64,000 nucleotides of DNA from assembly GCF_000014125.1 (NCBI RefSeq), contig NC_008593.1, forward strand, positions 744,001-808,000. The letters are read 5' to 3'. Below the pieces are notes generated by a model. The model was not told where the DNA came from. It worked only from the letters and a program-made list of their open reading frames with translations, and searched no databases. This stretch comes from Clostridium novyi NT (GTDB lineage Bacteria > Bacillota > Clostridia > Clostridiales > Clostridiaceae). Every line of letters starts with the position of its first letter. Within the stretch, counting starts at the first letter, position 1. Shown in pieces: positions 1 through 9,655 of this stretch. The translations under genes were made by a program, and so were the position numbers.

Positions 1-1080
1 TTTTATACTTTTCAAAGTTTAAGTTACTCAATTGATGTTTATAGAGGAACTAAAAGTGCTGAAAAACATTTTGGAATATATGCATTATATGTTTCCTTTT
101 TTCCACAATTAGTAGCAGGACCTATTGAAAGATCGGACAGGCTACTTCCTCAATTTTATGAAAAGCATAACTTTGATTATAAAAGAGTCACCGATGGACT
201 TAAAATAATGGCATGGGGATATTTTAAAAAGGTGGTTATAGCTGATAGGTTAGCTATTTTAGTTAACACTGTTTACAATAATCCCACTGAATATAGGGGA
301 CTTCCTTTAATTGTAGCATCTGTATTTTTTGCTTTTCAAATTTTTTGTGATTTTTCTGGTTACTCAGATATAGCAATAGGTTCTGCGAAGGTTATGGGCT
401 TTGACCTTATGAAGAACTTTGATAGACCATATTTTTCTAAGACTATTGCAGAGTTTTGGAGAAGATGGCATATATCTTTATCTACTTGGTTTAGAGATTA
501 TTTATACATACCTATGGGAGGAAACAGAGTTAAAATATCAAGATATTATTTTAATATATTTTTTACCTTCCTAATTAGTGGACTTTGGCATGGAGCTAGT
601 TGGACATTTGTAATATGGGGTGCCCTTCATGGTGTTTATCAAATTATAGGGCATATTACTAAAAGTGTTAGAAAAAAATTCGTAGATGTTATAGGGATTA
701 GTAAGATTCCAAAGGTTCATGATTTTATAAAAGTGATAATTACATTTGTATTAGTTGATTTTGCATGGATTTTCTTTAGAGCAAATTCTATGAAGGATGC
801 CATATATATAGTGAAAAATTTATTTACTAATGTGGAAATAGGAAATAGTGCATTAAACAGTTTATTTAATTTGGGACTTGATAAAAATTCATTTTTTATT
901 GGTGTTATTTCAATATTAATAATGGAAATTATACACTTAATTAAAGGAAAGATAGATATAATAAAAAATTTATCTCAAAGTCCAATGTTATTTAGATGGA
1001 TATGTTATTATGCGATTATTTTTTCAATAATAGTATTTGGTGTATTTGAGCAATCTCAATTTATTTATTTTCAATTTTAA
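1..1080 (+). CDS. MBOAT-family membrane O-acyltransferase (AlgI/DltB-like), 5' end outside window
   Basis: The reading frame is open from base 1, so the gene begins upstream of the window; the ATG at 208 is internal. The visible start carries the AlgI-type motifs YTFQSLSYSIDVYRG and FFPQLVAGPIER. The conserved SGLWHGASW motif (His codon at 589) supplies the MBOAT catalytic histidine, and further hydrophobic segments run to the C terminus. Family members transfer acyl groups, usually acetyl, across the membrane to an exported polymer. The next gene, 15 bp downstream, encodes an SGNH-like exported protein, the usual partner of AlgI/PatA-type acetylation systems, so polysaccharide or wall-polymer O-acetylation is more likely than D-alanylation; no dlt genes are visible. 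The substrate is unknown. Confidence 0.88.
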   Translation, partial: FYTFQSLSYSIDVYRGTKSAEKHFGIYALYVSFFPQLVAGPIERSDRLLPQFYEKHNFDYKRVTDGLKIMAWGYFKKVVIADRLAILVNTVYNNPTEYRGLPLIVASVFFAFQIFCDFSGYSDIAIGSAKVMGFDLMKNFDRPYFSKTIAEFWRRWHISLSTWFRDYLYIPMGGNRVKISRYYFNIFFTFLISGLWHGASWTFVIWGALHGVYQIIGHITKSVRKKFVDVIGISKIPKVHDFIKVIITFVLVDFAWIFFRANSMKDAIYIVKNLFTNVEIGNSALNSLFNLGLDKNSFFIGVISILIMEIIHLIKGKIDIIKNLSQSPMLFRWICYYAIIFSIIVFGVFEQSQFIYFQF

Positions 1081-1095
1081 AACGAGGTAGAAAAT

Positions 1096-2148
1096 ATGAG
1101 AAAGTTTATTAAAAGATTAATATTTTTGCTTCCAATACCAATAATAATAGTTTGTGTTAACTATTTTGGAGATGCAGCTAATATATTTTATAAACAAGGT
1201 TTTTATGAAAAAGGAATAGTAAAGATATTAGGTACAAATAAGAATGTAAATAATTTAGATAATTATGATGAGAGATTACTTCAAAAGTTTTATGTGGACA
1301 ATCTTTCCTATCCTAAAGATGTAGTTATACTTGGTTCAAGTAGGGCTATGCAGGTAAGTTCAAAAATTTTAAATGAAAGAAACATGTTTAATAGTAGTGT
1401 TTCTGGAGCGTCATTAGAAGATTTAATGGCCGTATATGGAATATATAAAAAGGATAATAAGTTGCCTAAAAAGATAATATTAGAATTGGATCCGTGGATA
1501 TTAAATAAAAACAATGGTCAAAATAGGTGGAAATCTATAAAAGAGTATTATTTTTATGTAAGTAATTTAGTAAATAATAATAAATATAAAGAAAGTTTCA
1601 TTGATGAAAAAACATTAGAACTTATATCATTATCATATTTTCAGAGTTCCCTAAAGAAGGTAACTGATAAAGGAAACAAGGGATATACGCCTACTGAACT
1701 TGAATACTGTAATACTAATGTGAAAAAGAAGGATGGAAGTTTATCTTATAATGAAAAGTTCAGAAATAAAACTGTAGATGAAGTGGACAAAGAAGCTATT
1801 AAATATGCATCACAAAATCCTATTTACTGTTTTGGAAATTTTGAAAATATAGATGAAAATTATAAAAAACAATTTGAGGGATTTATTAATCTTATAAAAA
1901 AAGATGGGGTTGAAATAGAGTTTTTATTAACTCCATATCATCCAATAGTTTATGATACGCTAATAAATTCTAGCAACTATAAGATAGTAGTTGATGTAGA
2001 GAAATACTTTAAGAGCTTTGCTAAAAAGGAGAATATTAAAGTATATGGATCATATAATCCTGAAATTGTAATTTGTACTAAAAACGATTTTTATGATGGT
2101 ATGCATGTAAAACCATCTGGAATAGTTAAAATATTTAATAGAAATTAA
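1096..2148 (+). CDS. SGNH/AlgX-like exported protein, partner of the MBOAT acyltransferase
   Basis: This 350-residue protein has one N-terminal hydrophobic segment (about residues 7-25), so it is probably anchored with its domain outside the cell. Residues 78-84 read LGSSRAM, resembling the nucleophile block of SGNH hydrolases (Ser81 or Ser82). Near the C terminus YDGMHVKPSG places Asp334 and His337 as the Asp-x-x-His catalytic pair. The order nucleophile, long helical middle, DxxH fits the AlgX/AlgJ/DltD-like group that finishes polymer acetylation started by an MBOAT protein. The start has a good ribosome site (GAGGT at 1083) and lies 15 bp after the MBOAT gene, consistent with one operon. 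Family membership is inferred from these motifs and the neighbour. Confidence 0.6.
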   Translation: MRKFIKRLIFLLPIPIIIVCVNYFGDAANIFYKQGFYEKGIVKILGTNKNVNNLDNYDERLLQKFYVDNLSYPKDVVILGSSRAMQVSSKILNERNMFNSSVSGASLEDLMAVYGIYKKDNKLPKKIILELDPWILNKNNGQNRWKSIKEYYFYVSNLVNNNKYKESFIDEKTLELISLSYFQSSLKKVTDKGNKGYTPTELEYCNTNVKKKDGSLSYNEKFRNKTVDEVDKEAIKYASQNPIYCFGNFENIDENYKKQFEGFINLIKKDGVEIEFLLTPYHPIVYDTLINSSNYKIVVDVEKYFKSFAKKENIKVYGSYNPEIVICTKNDFYDGMHVKPSGIVKIFNRN

Positions 2149-2230
2149 AAATAAGGATAACCTTTTGGTAATTTTGAACGAAGATAATATTAATGCTATA
2201 AATTAAATAAAGTAATGGAGGGGAAGTAGT

Positions 2231-5200
2231 TTGAAAAGTAGGTGTAAAACGGGAGTCATGTGCTTAACTATTTTAAGTATGCTTTTAAGTGTTCCTAAAA
2301 TTACATTCGCAGCTAGTGATAATATCAAAGATTCTGAATGTGAGTTAAGATACAAAAAAGATCCTGTACAAGAAAACAAAGTGTGGAAGATAAAATTTAA
2401 CAAAGAACTTGATTTAAGCAGTATAAACAATGATGATGTAATAATTAAAGATGAGAATGATAAAAAGGTATACTGTGACGTATCTTTAGACAAAGATGAT
2501 AAAGATAAAAAAACAGTTATAGTTAAGCCAAATAGTAATTTTAAACAAGGTAAGAGATATTCTATTACTGTAAAGAAGGAAGCATTCCAAGCTAAAAAAG
2601 ATGGTAAGAAAAATTCTAAAAATGTTAGAATGTTTTTTTACATAAAAAATGCTTTTGCAGGGTTACCATTTGAAGATGGTTTAATAGTGGTTAGGGATAT
2701 GGCTTATTCAATAGATTATTTATCTCAGAACTCTAAACTTAAGAATGAACTTTTGAATGATTCATATACTATATATTATTGCTACAAACCTACAGAACAA
2801 AAGGTAAGAAATATATTTGGAAATATAGAATTAGACAAAGATCAAATTCATAAACATTATGATAAGATGGTTTATGTAGATGGAAATGGAGATAAGTCTA
2901 TATACAAGTGGAATAGTAAGGAAGAAGAATATGAATTGATTTCTCCATCTGTAGAATCTGATGTAACAGTTAATTCCTCAGCTAAAGTAGTAACTGTTAC
3001 AGTTAAAGAAGTAAAAGGAATTGAGGATGCTGTATATTTTAGATTAGCACATAGTAATGATTGTAAGAGAATAGGAGATAGTATAGCATATACATCCAAA
3101 GATTTAGTAGAACCTATTTATATATTGAACTATAACAAAAGTGTTATTGCTAAAGGAAGATTAAATACTCAATTCTCAACAAGTAAAACAACATCTCTTA
3201 AAAAAATTGCTGATAGCAATAGAGGAAGTACAGGTGGAAACATAAATAATAATGGATATGTTGTGGAAGATAATGAGGGGTATGTTTTTTACAATAATAC
3301 AGGTGATAGAAATAGTCTATACAAATTAGATAGAAATGGTATGTTTAACAATGCTATTGGAAAAGATAATGCTCAATATTTAAATGTAGTTGGAGAGTGG
3401 GTTTACTACTCTAATTATTCTGATAAGGGTAATCTTTATAAGATAAAAACTGATGGCACAGCAAGACAAAAGATATGTGATGATATGGCATCATATGTTA
3501 GAGTGGTAGGAGATTGGATTTATTTCTGTAACCATTCTGATGGAGGTAGAATATATAAGATAAGACCTAACGGAACACAAAAAAGCAGAATTAGCTCGTC
3601 ATTGGATTATGAGACAGCCTATATTGACGTAGTAGGAGATTGGATTTACTTTACAAATGTAAATGATAAGCATAGACCTTATGTATTAAATACAGACGGT
3701 ACATACATTGCAAAATTAAGTGAAGAATGGGCAAATTCAATTCAAGTATGTGGAGAATGGATTTATTATACTTCAAGTACAGGAGTATTAAGTAAAGTAA
3801 GAAAAGATGGAAGTGGTCATACAATTCCAATAAAAGGACAAACAAGGGAATTTGATAAGGGATTTCATTTAAATGTAGTAGGAGATTGGATATATTATAG
3901 TAACTATTTAGATAATGGTAAGTTATATAAAATACGTACTGATGGAAGTGGAGAAAAACATAAATTAGTAAATGACACAGTAGATTATATAAATATTGTA
4001 GGTGACGATATTTACTTTACAGCTAAAGGTAAATTATTCAAGATACCTATAGATACAGATGGTACTATAAAGCCACAACAAATAAGCAAAAGTAATGGAC
4101 AACATAATATAATTCAGATGGACGATTTAAAGCTTACAGTAGCTTTTGAAGATGTAAATATGAAGCTGGTAGATATGGAAAATAAGTATTTACCTTTAAA
4201 AGTTCCTGGAATAATGGATGATAATACAATGCATCAATTTACTGTTGATTGGGATAGAAAAAATGCGAAAGCTAGAAATGGAGTAAGAACTTACATTGGA
4301 GATGTAGTAGGTTATAATAGAAAAATTAAACTAGAACTTACAATACCTTCAGAAATGTTAAATGAAACCAATACTATAAATGTGTATAATAATCCAGATA
4401 AAAATTCTGATGTTATTATAGTTGAAAATCCATATGATAATAATCTAGTATCCATTCCACCTAAATTAAATGTGGGGGACGTAGTTAGTGTATATGATAA
4501 TGAAGATTGTACTAAGCTTTTAGGAAAAGCTAATGTAATAAGAGATGGAAAATTCAATAAAGCTATAATAGAAAGATTAGAAATTGATAAATATGGTCAA
4601 AGAAGTGTATGGATAACTGTAACTAGGTTAGGAAAAGCACAAAGTAAGCCTACAGAAGTAAAACATGGTGATGTACCAGGTATTACAACAGGAGAAGATA
4701 TTGATAATGCAGAAGCATTTAGATTTTATGATAAAGGATTAGGACTTGGAGTAGATGGAAGAGATTTAGCTATAACTTCATGGGAACCATCTCAAGTTAT
4801 GGGAAGATCTAGTTATGATATATATACTTTGTCTTCTGGAAAAATTGATATAAGTAAAGATACATTTAAACCTATAGACAAAATAACTGCAAATCAAAAG
4901 AAGTGGCAAGGAAGTAAAGATATAAAAACTGATAGTAGTGGTAAGGATTTAAAACAAGGAAAGTATAGCCTTTATGTTGTAGGAGACTTTGAAGGAACAG
5001 CAACTTGTGATAATAGAGGTAAAAGTCCTGTAGTTAAAGGTAAGGTTTGTAGTGATGCAGAAACTTTTGATGTTACAGAAGAACGTCTTCCACAAAATAT
5101 AACATTAAAGACTAAAGGAAGTGTACAAGGGTTATCAGATGTTGTGCTTAGTAAGGCTCCTTCAAAGGATGAACAGGTATGGCTTATACCTACAAACGTT

Positions 5201-6718
5201 TCGAGAAATATAATGGAAAAAGTAGAAAATTGGCGTTCAGAAAATGATGTTGTTTGGCCTATAGAAGAACTTAAAAAGATAGCTACACGATTAGAAGGTG
5301 ATGGTTCAGCAACTGTAATTAAGGCTCCTATGGGAATGAAACCTGAAAATAAAAACTATAGAGATATAGAATATAATGTTCTTGTAGTTAATAAAGTAGG
5401 CTCATCTGGATTATCTAAAGAACGCATAACAGTAGATAATAAAGCACCTGAAATGTTTGATGAATTTGCAACAAAAACAATACTTCAAGGAACACCAGAA
5501 GAAAAAGCAAAACATCAATTGAAAATTGAAGATAGAAAACCAGAAGATTCATTTAAAGTTAAAGTATTTGATGATGTTACGAATATAAATACTTTAAGTG
5601 ATCCTGTTAGTATATATATAATACAAATAGGAGTAGAAGACTATAATAAAGAATTATTAGATATAGCAGTTAAACAAAAGGTAGGAAAAGTATTCACAGT
5701 AAATAAAGGAGTGCCTTACAATTGTAATGTTTTAGGACTTGAAGCTATTACTAAGGATGAATATAACAGACACTATAAAGGAGCAGGACCAAATAAATCT
5801 GATTTAACAAACTACAAAGTTGTTGCTGTAGATAGAGCTGGAAACATAAGTAAACCTGTATTCTTTAACATAATAGTAGATGTAGAAAAATTAGAAAAGA
5901 CTATAGCTAAAGCAGAGCAATATTTATTTATGCTAAATGATGATCAACATAAAACATTAGATCCTGTATTAAAACAAGCAAAAGATTTATTAAGTATAGC
6001 AACTACAAAGAGACAATATGATATAAATGCTATGTGTGATAGAGTAGAAAGCTCCATGGAAAAAGTAGGAGTGCCAGGATTTACAGCTAATCATAAGCAA
6101 ATTGCTAAAGCTGTATCTAATGGATTATACTTAAGAGATGCGAAAGGTGGGTATGTAAAGCAAAGTAGCGTTATAGATTCTGATTTAAAATTAGTTGAAA
6201 ATACACCTGTAGATGGTAATGTTAAAATTTCATGGGCAAGTGATAATCCAGAGGTTATTAAAAATAATGGACAAGTTGAAAGACCATTAAAAAATACTTC
6301 AGTGAAGCTTACAGCTACAGTTACCTATAGCTCAAATGATCCTAAACAAAGTAAAGAGGATAAAGATGCAGATAAGGATATAAGTTTTAAAAAGGAATTC
6401 TATATAACTGTAAAAGGAATAGACATTAAATCAGAAGTTATAAGTGTATTGCTTAAAGGAAATAAAGTAAAGGTTGATTTTGATAAGGCTAAGGAAGAAA
6501 AGTTTGTAAACAACTATCAGATAGTAGTTTCTGCTGATAAGTCAAATATCAGTGGCAATGATATTGTTAAAGAAGTTGGAACAGGGAATGGAAACTCTCA
6601 AGAAATAGATATATCAAAGTTAGAAAAAGGAAAAACATACTATGTATATGTAATATCTACATCAAGTAAAGGGAATGTTAGTTCAAGTTATAAAACCGTA
6701 GTAATACCTAAAAATTAA
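2231..6718 (+). CDS. Very large secreted multidomain surface protein (SbsA-like Ig domain, DUF5050-type propeller, C-terminal FnIII-like domain)
   Basis: The start is TTG at 2231 with a strong ribosome site (GGAGGGG at 2218). A signal peptide ends near residue 29 (ITFAAS). Residues about 45-135 resemble an SbsA-type Ig-like domain (VWKIKFNKELDLSS start). Residues about 343-612 hold seven repeats built on VVGDWIYYSN and LYKIKTDGT, typical of DUF5050-like beta-propellers. Later regions include a helical FIVAR-like segment (about 1218-1285) and a final fibronectin-III-like domain. No LPXTG motif or C-terminal membrane anchor is present, so attachment would have to be non-covalent or the protein is released. 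A terminator follows at once, so it is probably monocistronic. The SLAP-domain gene next door suggests a surface-layer or envelope role; the exact function is not known to me. Confidence 0.8.
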   Translation: MKSRCKTGVMCLTILSMLLSVPKITFAASDNIKDSECELRYKKDPVQENKVWKIKFNKELDLSSINNDDVIIKDENDKKVYCDVSLDKDDKDKKTVIVKPNSNFKQGKRYSITVKKEAFQAKKDGKKNSKNVRMFFYIKNAFAGLPFEDGLIVVRDMAYSIDYLSQNSKLKNELLNDSYTIYYCYKPTEQKVRNIFGNIELDKDQIHKHYDKMVYVDGNGDKSIYKWNSKEEEYELISPSVESDVTVNSSAKVVTVTVKEVKGIEDAVYFRLAHSNDCKRIGDSIAYTSKDLVEPIYILNYNKSVIAKGRLNTQFSTSKTTSLKKIADSNRGSTGGNINNNGYVVEDNEGYVFYNNTGDRNSLYKLDRNGMFNNAIGKDNAQYLNVVGEWVYYSNYSDKGNLYKIKTDGTARQKICDDMASYVRVVGDWIYFCNHSDGGRIYKIRPNGTQKSRISSSLDYETAYIDVVGDWIYFTNVNDKHRPYVLNTDGTYIAKLSEEWANSIQVCGEWIYYTSSTGVLSKVRKDGSGHTIPIKGQTREFDKGFHLNVVGDWIYYSNYLDNGKLYKIRTDGSGEKHKLVNDTVDYINIVGDDIYFTAKGKLFKIPIDTDGTIKPQQISKSNGQHNIIQMDDLKLTVAFEDVNMKLVDMENKYLPLKVPGIMDDNTMHQFTVDWDRKNAKARNGVRTYIGDVVGYNRKIKLELTIPSEMLNETNTINVYNNPDKNSDVIIVENPYDNNLVSIPPKLNVGDVVSVYDNEDCTKLLGKANVIRDGKFNKAIIERLEIDKYGQRSVWITVTRLGKAQSKPTEVKHGDVPGITTGEDIDNAEAFRFYDKGLGLGVDGRDLAITSWEPSQVMGRSSYDIYTLSSGKIDISKDTFKPIDKITANQKKWQGSKDIKTDSSGKDLKQGKYSLYVVGDFEGTATCDNRGKSPVVKGKVCSDAETFDVTEERLPQNITLKTKGSVQGLSDVVLSKAPSKDEQVWLIPTNVSRNIMEKVENWRSENDVVWPIEELKKIATRLEGDGSATVIKAPMGMKPENKNYRDIEYNVLVVNKVGSSGLSKERITVDNKAPEMFDEFATKTILQGTPEEKAKHQLKIEDRKPEDSFKVKVFDDVTNINTLSDPVSIYIIQIGVEDYNKELLDIAVKQKVGKVFTVNKGVPYNCNVLGLEAITKDEYNRHYKGAGPNKSDLTNYKVVAVDRAGNISKPVFFNIIVDVEKLEKTIAKAEQYLFMLNDDQHKTLDPVLKQAKDLLSIATTKRQYDINAMCDRVESSMEKVGVPGFTANHKQIAKAVSNGLYLRDAKGGYVKQSSVIDSDLKLVENTPVDGNVKISWASDNPEVIKNNGQVERPLKNTSVKLTATVTYSSNDPKQSKEDKDADKDISFKKEFYITVKGIDIKSEVISVLLKGNKVKVDFDKAKEEKFVNNYQIVVSADKSNISGNDIVKEVGTGNGNSQEIDISKLEKGKTYYVYVISTSSKGNVSSSYKTVVIPKN
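3257..4062 (+). repeat. Seven tandem propeller-blade repeats inside the large surface protein
   Basis: About seven units of roughly 36-45 codons share the pattern Y-x-x-V-V-G-[DE]-W-[IV]-Y-[YF] followed by G-x-[LI]-Y-K-[IV]-x-x-[DN]-G-T. Units 2, 3 and 6 are the most alike. Seven blades would close a typical beta-propeller. The similarity is clear in protein and only partial in DNA, so the duplications are old. Confidence 0.75.
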
Positions 6719-6720
6719 TA

Positions 6721-6757
6721 AAGATAAAAAAGTCAAGAGTTATATCTTGGCTTTTTA
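6721..6757 (+). terminator. Intrinsic terminator of the large surface-protein gene
   Basis: AAGTCAAGA pairs with TCTTGGCTT across a six-base loop, within longer A-rich and U-rich arms. It starts two bases after the stop codon. Confidence 0.8.
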
Positions 6758-6901
6758 TCTTTTGGTAAAACAATGGTAAAATAATTGGTAATATATGAAT
6801 ATACAAAAAATTAATTTTAAATATTTTTTAAGTGTGATATACTTGTAAATATGGATTGCGAGGAAAAGATTAGTTAAATTATAAATCTGGAGGGAAATTA
6901 T

Positions 6902-7732
6902 ATGGCAAAAAAGACTAAAAGAAAGGCGATAAATACAGAAATTTCTATTCATCCAGACATGGAAGGAAGTATTTCTAAATTTCAAATGGAATGTTTAGAA
7001 GAAGAGTTAGAAGCACTTCCAGCCATAAAAGAAGGTGAATTAGATGTAAATGTAGATTTTTTCTTTGATTTAGGCGACAGATACGAAGCTAGTATTTTTA
7101 TAAGAAATGGGCTAAGTACAGGAGTTAATCTAGAAAAAATACCATTTATAGTATTGGACAAAGATGAAAAAGAAGTTGGAAGAAAAATATTTAATTTAAG
7201 AGAAGTTGGCGAAATACCTGCAAGAAGCGTTAGACCATGGAAAATTTATTTTGAAAAAGATGAACTAAATGTTGAGGGTATAAATCTTAAAGATTTAAAA
7301 ATAGTATTCGATAGTAGAATTAAAGCTGCAGGAGTAGTTAATGTACAATACGAAAATCTTCCAAGAGGACTTTCAAGAGAAAAAAGAGAACAATATGAAA
7401 AGTTTTTGAAAGAACTTCCATTGTTAAGAGAAGGACAAGTTACTATGAATGCTTATGATGTTTATACTAATGAAGATGATGGAATAGCAGTAGAATTAGT
7501 AATTAGAAATGGAAGACATAATGGAGTTGATATAAAGAGAATTCCACTTTCTATATATGATAAAGACAAGAAGCTTGTAGCGTCAGGTACATTTTATTTA
7601 GAAGATGCTTCTTTAAATCCTATTAGTGCAAAAGTATATCTATTTACTTTTTCAAAGGATGAACTTTTAAGAGAAGATTATAATCTTAAAAATTGGACAA
7701 TACAATTTTTATTAAATAGTAACGTTAACTAA
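6902..7732 (+). CDS. SLAP-domain protein with two tandem SLAP domains
   Basis: The 276-residue protein contains two copies of one domain, about residues 15-140 and 160-276. Each runs from a helical LxxELxxLPxIxEG segment into a beta-rich part with IRNGxxxGVxxxxIPxxxxDKxxK and a closing P-x-x-[SA]-x-x-x-x-x-F-x-x-x-[ED]-L motif. This is the SLAP pattern found in Firmicutes near accessory Sec or S-layer genes. No signal peptide is apparent; the start (ATG 6902, ribosome site GGAGGG at 6890) is well supported. It is followed after 14 bp by a membrane-anchored protein and then a secreted one, probably one operon. A role in envelope assembly is inferred from the domain; no function has been established that I can cite. 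Confidence 0.75.
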   Translation: MAKKTKRKAINTEISIHPDMEGSISKFQMECLEEELEALPAIKEGELDVNVDFFFDLGDRYEASIFIRNGLSTGVNLEKIPFIVLDKDEKEVGRKIFNLREVGEIPARSVRPWKIYFEKDELNVEGINLKDLKIVFDSRIKAAGVVNVQYENLPRGLSREKREQYEKFLKELPLLREGQVTMNAYDVYTNEDDGIAVELVIRNGRHNGVDIKRIPLSIYDKDKKLVASGTFYLEDASLNPISAKVYLFTFSKDELLREDYNLKNWTIQFLLNSNVN

Positions 7733-7746
7733 GGAGTTGAGTTTTT

Positions 7747-8388
7747 ATGAATGAAAAAAGAAAAAAAATTATGAAAATTATAATTGCTATGGTAGCTCTC
7801 GCTATGATTGTAAGCACATTTGCAGGTATATTTGGAAATAGAAGTGCAAAAACTGAAAATCAAACAAAGGTTACAAAAGATAGCATAAGTACAAAAGATA
7901 AAAAAGCTATAAATGATACTTTAAACAAGGACATACCAGAAGATGTAAAGAAAGATATGCAAAACGCTAAAGTTCAAGTAAAAGATAATACAGTTAGTGC
8001 AGTTATAGTTGCAACTAAAGAATTAAATCAAATTCAATTAGATAATGTTGCAGAACAATATGCAAGAACTCTTGAAAGTAAATATAAAGGCAAAGAAGTA
8101 AATGTTAAGGTTATGTATAAGAATCAAGTAGCATCTGACTTTAATGGAACTACTATAAATTTAGGAAAAGGAATACCATCAGCTAAAGTTGAAATAGCTC
8201 CAGGACTTGTAATGAGTAGTAGATATGTAAGAGTTATACTTAATACACCTAATCCTGAAAAATACTCTGTTGAAGTATTAGGAAAAAAATTAGAGTATAA
8301 AAAAGAAAAGAAGTTTTTCCATAATATAGTTGATTCTTATGATGAAAATGCTATAAAAAAAGGTGTAAAAATAACACCTCAAAAATAA
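7747..8388 (+). CDS. Membrane-anchored protein of unknown function in the SLAP operon
   Basis: A 213-residue protein with a lysine-rich start, a single membrane segment (about residues 10-28) and a hydrophilic, probably extracellular, remainder. Residues 35-75 are Lys/Asp/Thr-rich and look like a flexible linker. The last 140 residues seem to be a mixed alpha/beta domain, including a conserved-looking segment APGLVMSSRYVRVILN. I do not recognise a family. It follows the SLAP gene by 14 bp with an AAGGAG ribosome site, and precedes a small secreted protein by 26 bp. Confidence 0.6.
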   Translation: MNEKRKKIMKIIIAMVALAMIVSTFAGIFGNRSAKTENQTKVTKDSISTKDKKAINDTLNKDIPEDVKKDMQNAKVQVKDNTVSAVIVATKELNQIQLDNVAEQYARTLESKYKGKEVNVKVMYKNQVASDFNGTTINLGKGIPSAKVEIAPGLVMSSRYVRVILNTPNPEKYSVEVLGKKLEYKKEKKFFHNIVDSYDENAIKKGVKITPQK

Positions 8389-8414
8389 AATTACGTAATA
8401 GGGGGTATAATTTA

Positions 8415-8897
8415 ATGAAAAACAAAATTTTTTCTGTTTTATTTTTAGCTGGGATAATGATGTTTGGAATTTACACCAACTCATATGCTCAAACTGATGA
8501 ATATTTAGTTAAAGACAATTCACAAGGAGTAGTTTATAGTTTTAATAAAAATGAATTAATAGATTCATTTTTAAAGGTAAAAGGTGGAGAAGAGTCAGCA
8601 TTATATAGAGAGTACATCAAGGTATTTTCAAAAAATGGATTATATGCTTTTCATGATGATACAAAAAAATACATATCATATGAAGAGGTTGAAAAAGAAT
8701 TTTTAAATTGTAAAGCTAGCAAAATTGGATTTAACCTAGATAATTACACAGAAAAAGTAGGTAAGGCTATGAATGATATGCCTAAAAAGATTAAAAAGGT
8801 AACAGCTCCAGATAATAAAATTATTTATACAGACATAGATAGTGGAAGCTCGTCTTCAGAAGAAATTGGAGATTTAGAAGTAATAAGCATTGAATAG
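8415..8897 (+). CDS. Small secreted protein of unknown function
   Basis: A 160-residue protein with a clear signal peptide (MKNKIFSVLFLAGIMMFGIY, cleavage probably after SYA near residue 25). The mature part is charged, has no cysteines except one near residue 96 and no motif I can assign. The ribosome site GGGGG lies at 8401. It is probably the last gene of the SLAP-protein operon. Confidence 0.6.
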   Translation: MKNKIFSVLFLAGIMMFGIYTNSYAQTDEYLVKDNSQGVVYSFNKNELIDSFLKVKGGEESALYREYIKVFSKNGLYAFHDDTKKYISYEEVEKEFLNCKASKIGFNLDNYTEKVGKAMNDMPKKIKKVTAPDNKIIYTDIDSGSSSSEEIGDLEVISIE

Positions 8898-8946
8898 AAA
8901 GCTCAATTTATAAATAATAATCACAATATAGTAATAAGTGAAATTT

Positions 8947-9024
8947 TTCCCTCATATTTAATAGTATAAATATAAAATTAAGGTTAAATTTAATTTTGTA
9001 AATTATATTTTTAAAGTGAGGGAA
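8947..9024 (+). promoter_or_regulatory. Possible long-range sequestration of the mntP ribosome binding site
   Basis: TTCCCTCA at 8947-8954 is perfectly complementary to TGAGGGAA at 9017-9024, which contains the only Shine-Dalgarno of the gene starting at 9030. The 62 bases between are extremely AT-rich. Pairing would hide the ribosome site. No yybP-ykoY (Mn2+) riboswitch signature is visible to explain it. Confidence 0.35.
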
Positions 9025-9029
9025 TTTTT

Positions 9030-9587
9030 ATGACTGTAAGTATATATTCTTTATTTGTAATAGCTGTAGCATTGGCTTTAGATGCTTTTGGAGTATCTTT
9101 AAGTATAGGATTAAGTAAAAATCTAAGGTATAAAAACAAAGCACTATTTTGTATATCTTTTGGATTTTTTCAGTTTATGCTTGCATATATAGGTTCATAT
9201 TTAGGGGTTTTATTTAATAAATACATATTAGTTATACCGAATATAATAGGTGGAATAGTGATATTTGTAGTGGGAATTTTAATGCTAAAGGACGGTATGA
9301 AAAAAGATAATAAACATATGAATATCCATAAAAAAATGTACTTTATTTTAGGAATTTCAGTAAGTATAGATGCGGCTATTGTAGGATTTACAGTATTAAA
9401 TAGTATAACTAGTAAACTTTTATTATTAGAATCAACAATCTTTATTGGGATTATAACTTCTATACTGTGCTTAATTGCTTTTTTAATATCTGGTTACTTG
9501 AAAAGAATTAATACTATATCTAAATATGCAAACTATATTGGTGGAGTTATTTTAATGTTATTTGGTTTAGAAATGATATTTATGTAA
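9030..9587 (+). CDS. mntP: MntP-family manganese efflux pump (possibly the YtaF-like branch)
   Basis: The protein is 185 residues, the usual length of MntP, with six hydrophobic segments in two inverted halves. Each half carries the family's acidic membrane motif: ALDAFGVS near residue 17 and SIDAAIVGF near residue 112. These aspartates are the predicted metal-binding residues. The family exports Mn2+ across the cytoplasmic membrane; a related branch (YtaF) is described as a sporulation membrane protein, and I cannot separate the two with certainty. The ribosome site GTGAGGGA is strong but may be masked by an upstream complement. The gene appears to stand alone. Confidence 0.75.
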   Translation: MTVSIYSLFVIAVALALDAFGVSLSIGLSKNLRYKNKALFCISFGFFQFMLAYIGSYLGVLFNKYILVIPNIIGGIVIFVVGILMLKDGMKKDNKHMNIHKKMYFILGISVSIDAAIVGFTVLNSITSKLLLLESTIFIGIITSILCLIAFLISGYLKRINTISKYANYIGGVILMLFGLEMIFM

Positions 9588-9655
9588 AAGAGTTTAGAAT
9601 TTTATTACATGGCTATAATTTAAATAATAACTTTAAATTATAGGAGTGAATATGA

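Noticed and set aside
3257..4062. CRISPR-like or DNA tandem repeat
   Set aside because: The repeats are in frame, uneven in length and conserved as protein; they are propeller blades.
8898..9029. yybP-ykoY Mn2+ riboswitch before mntP
   Set aside because: The leader is short and AT-rich, with no conserved internal-loop motifs of that class.
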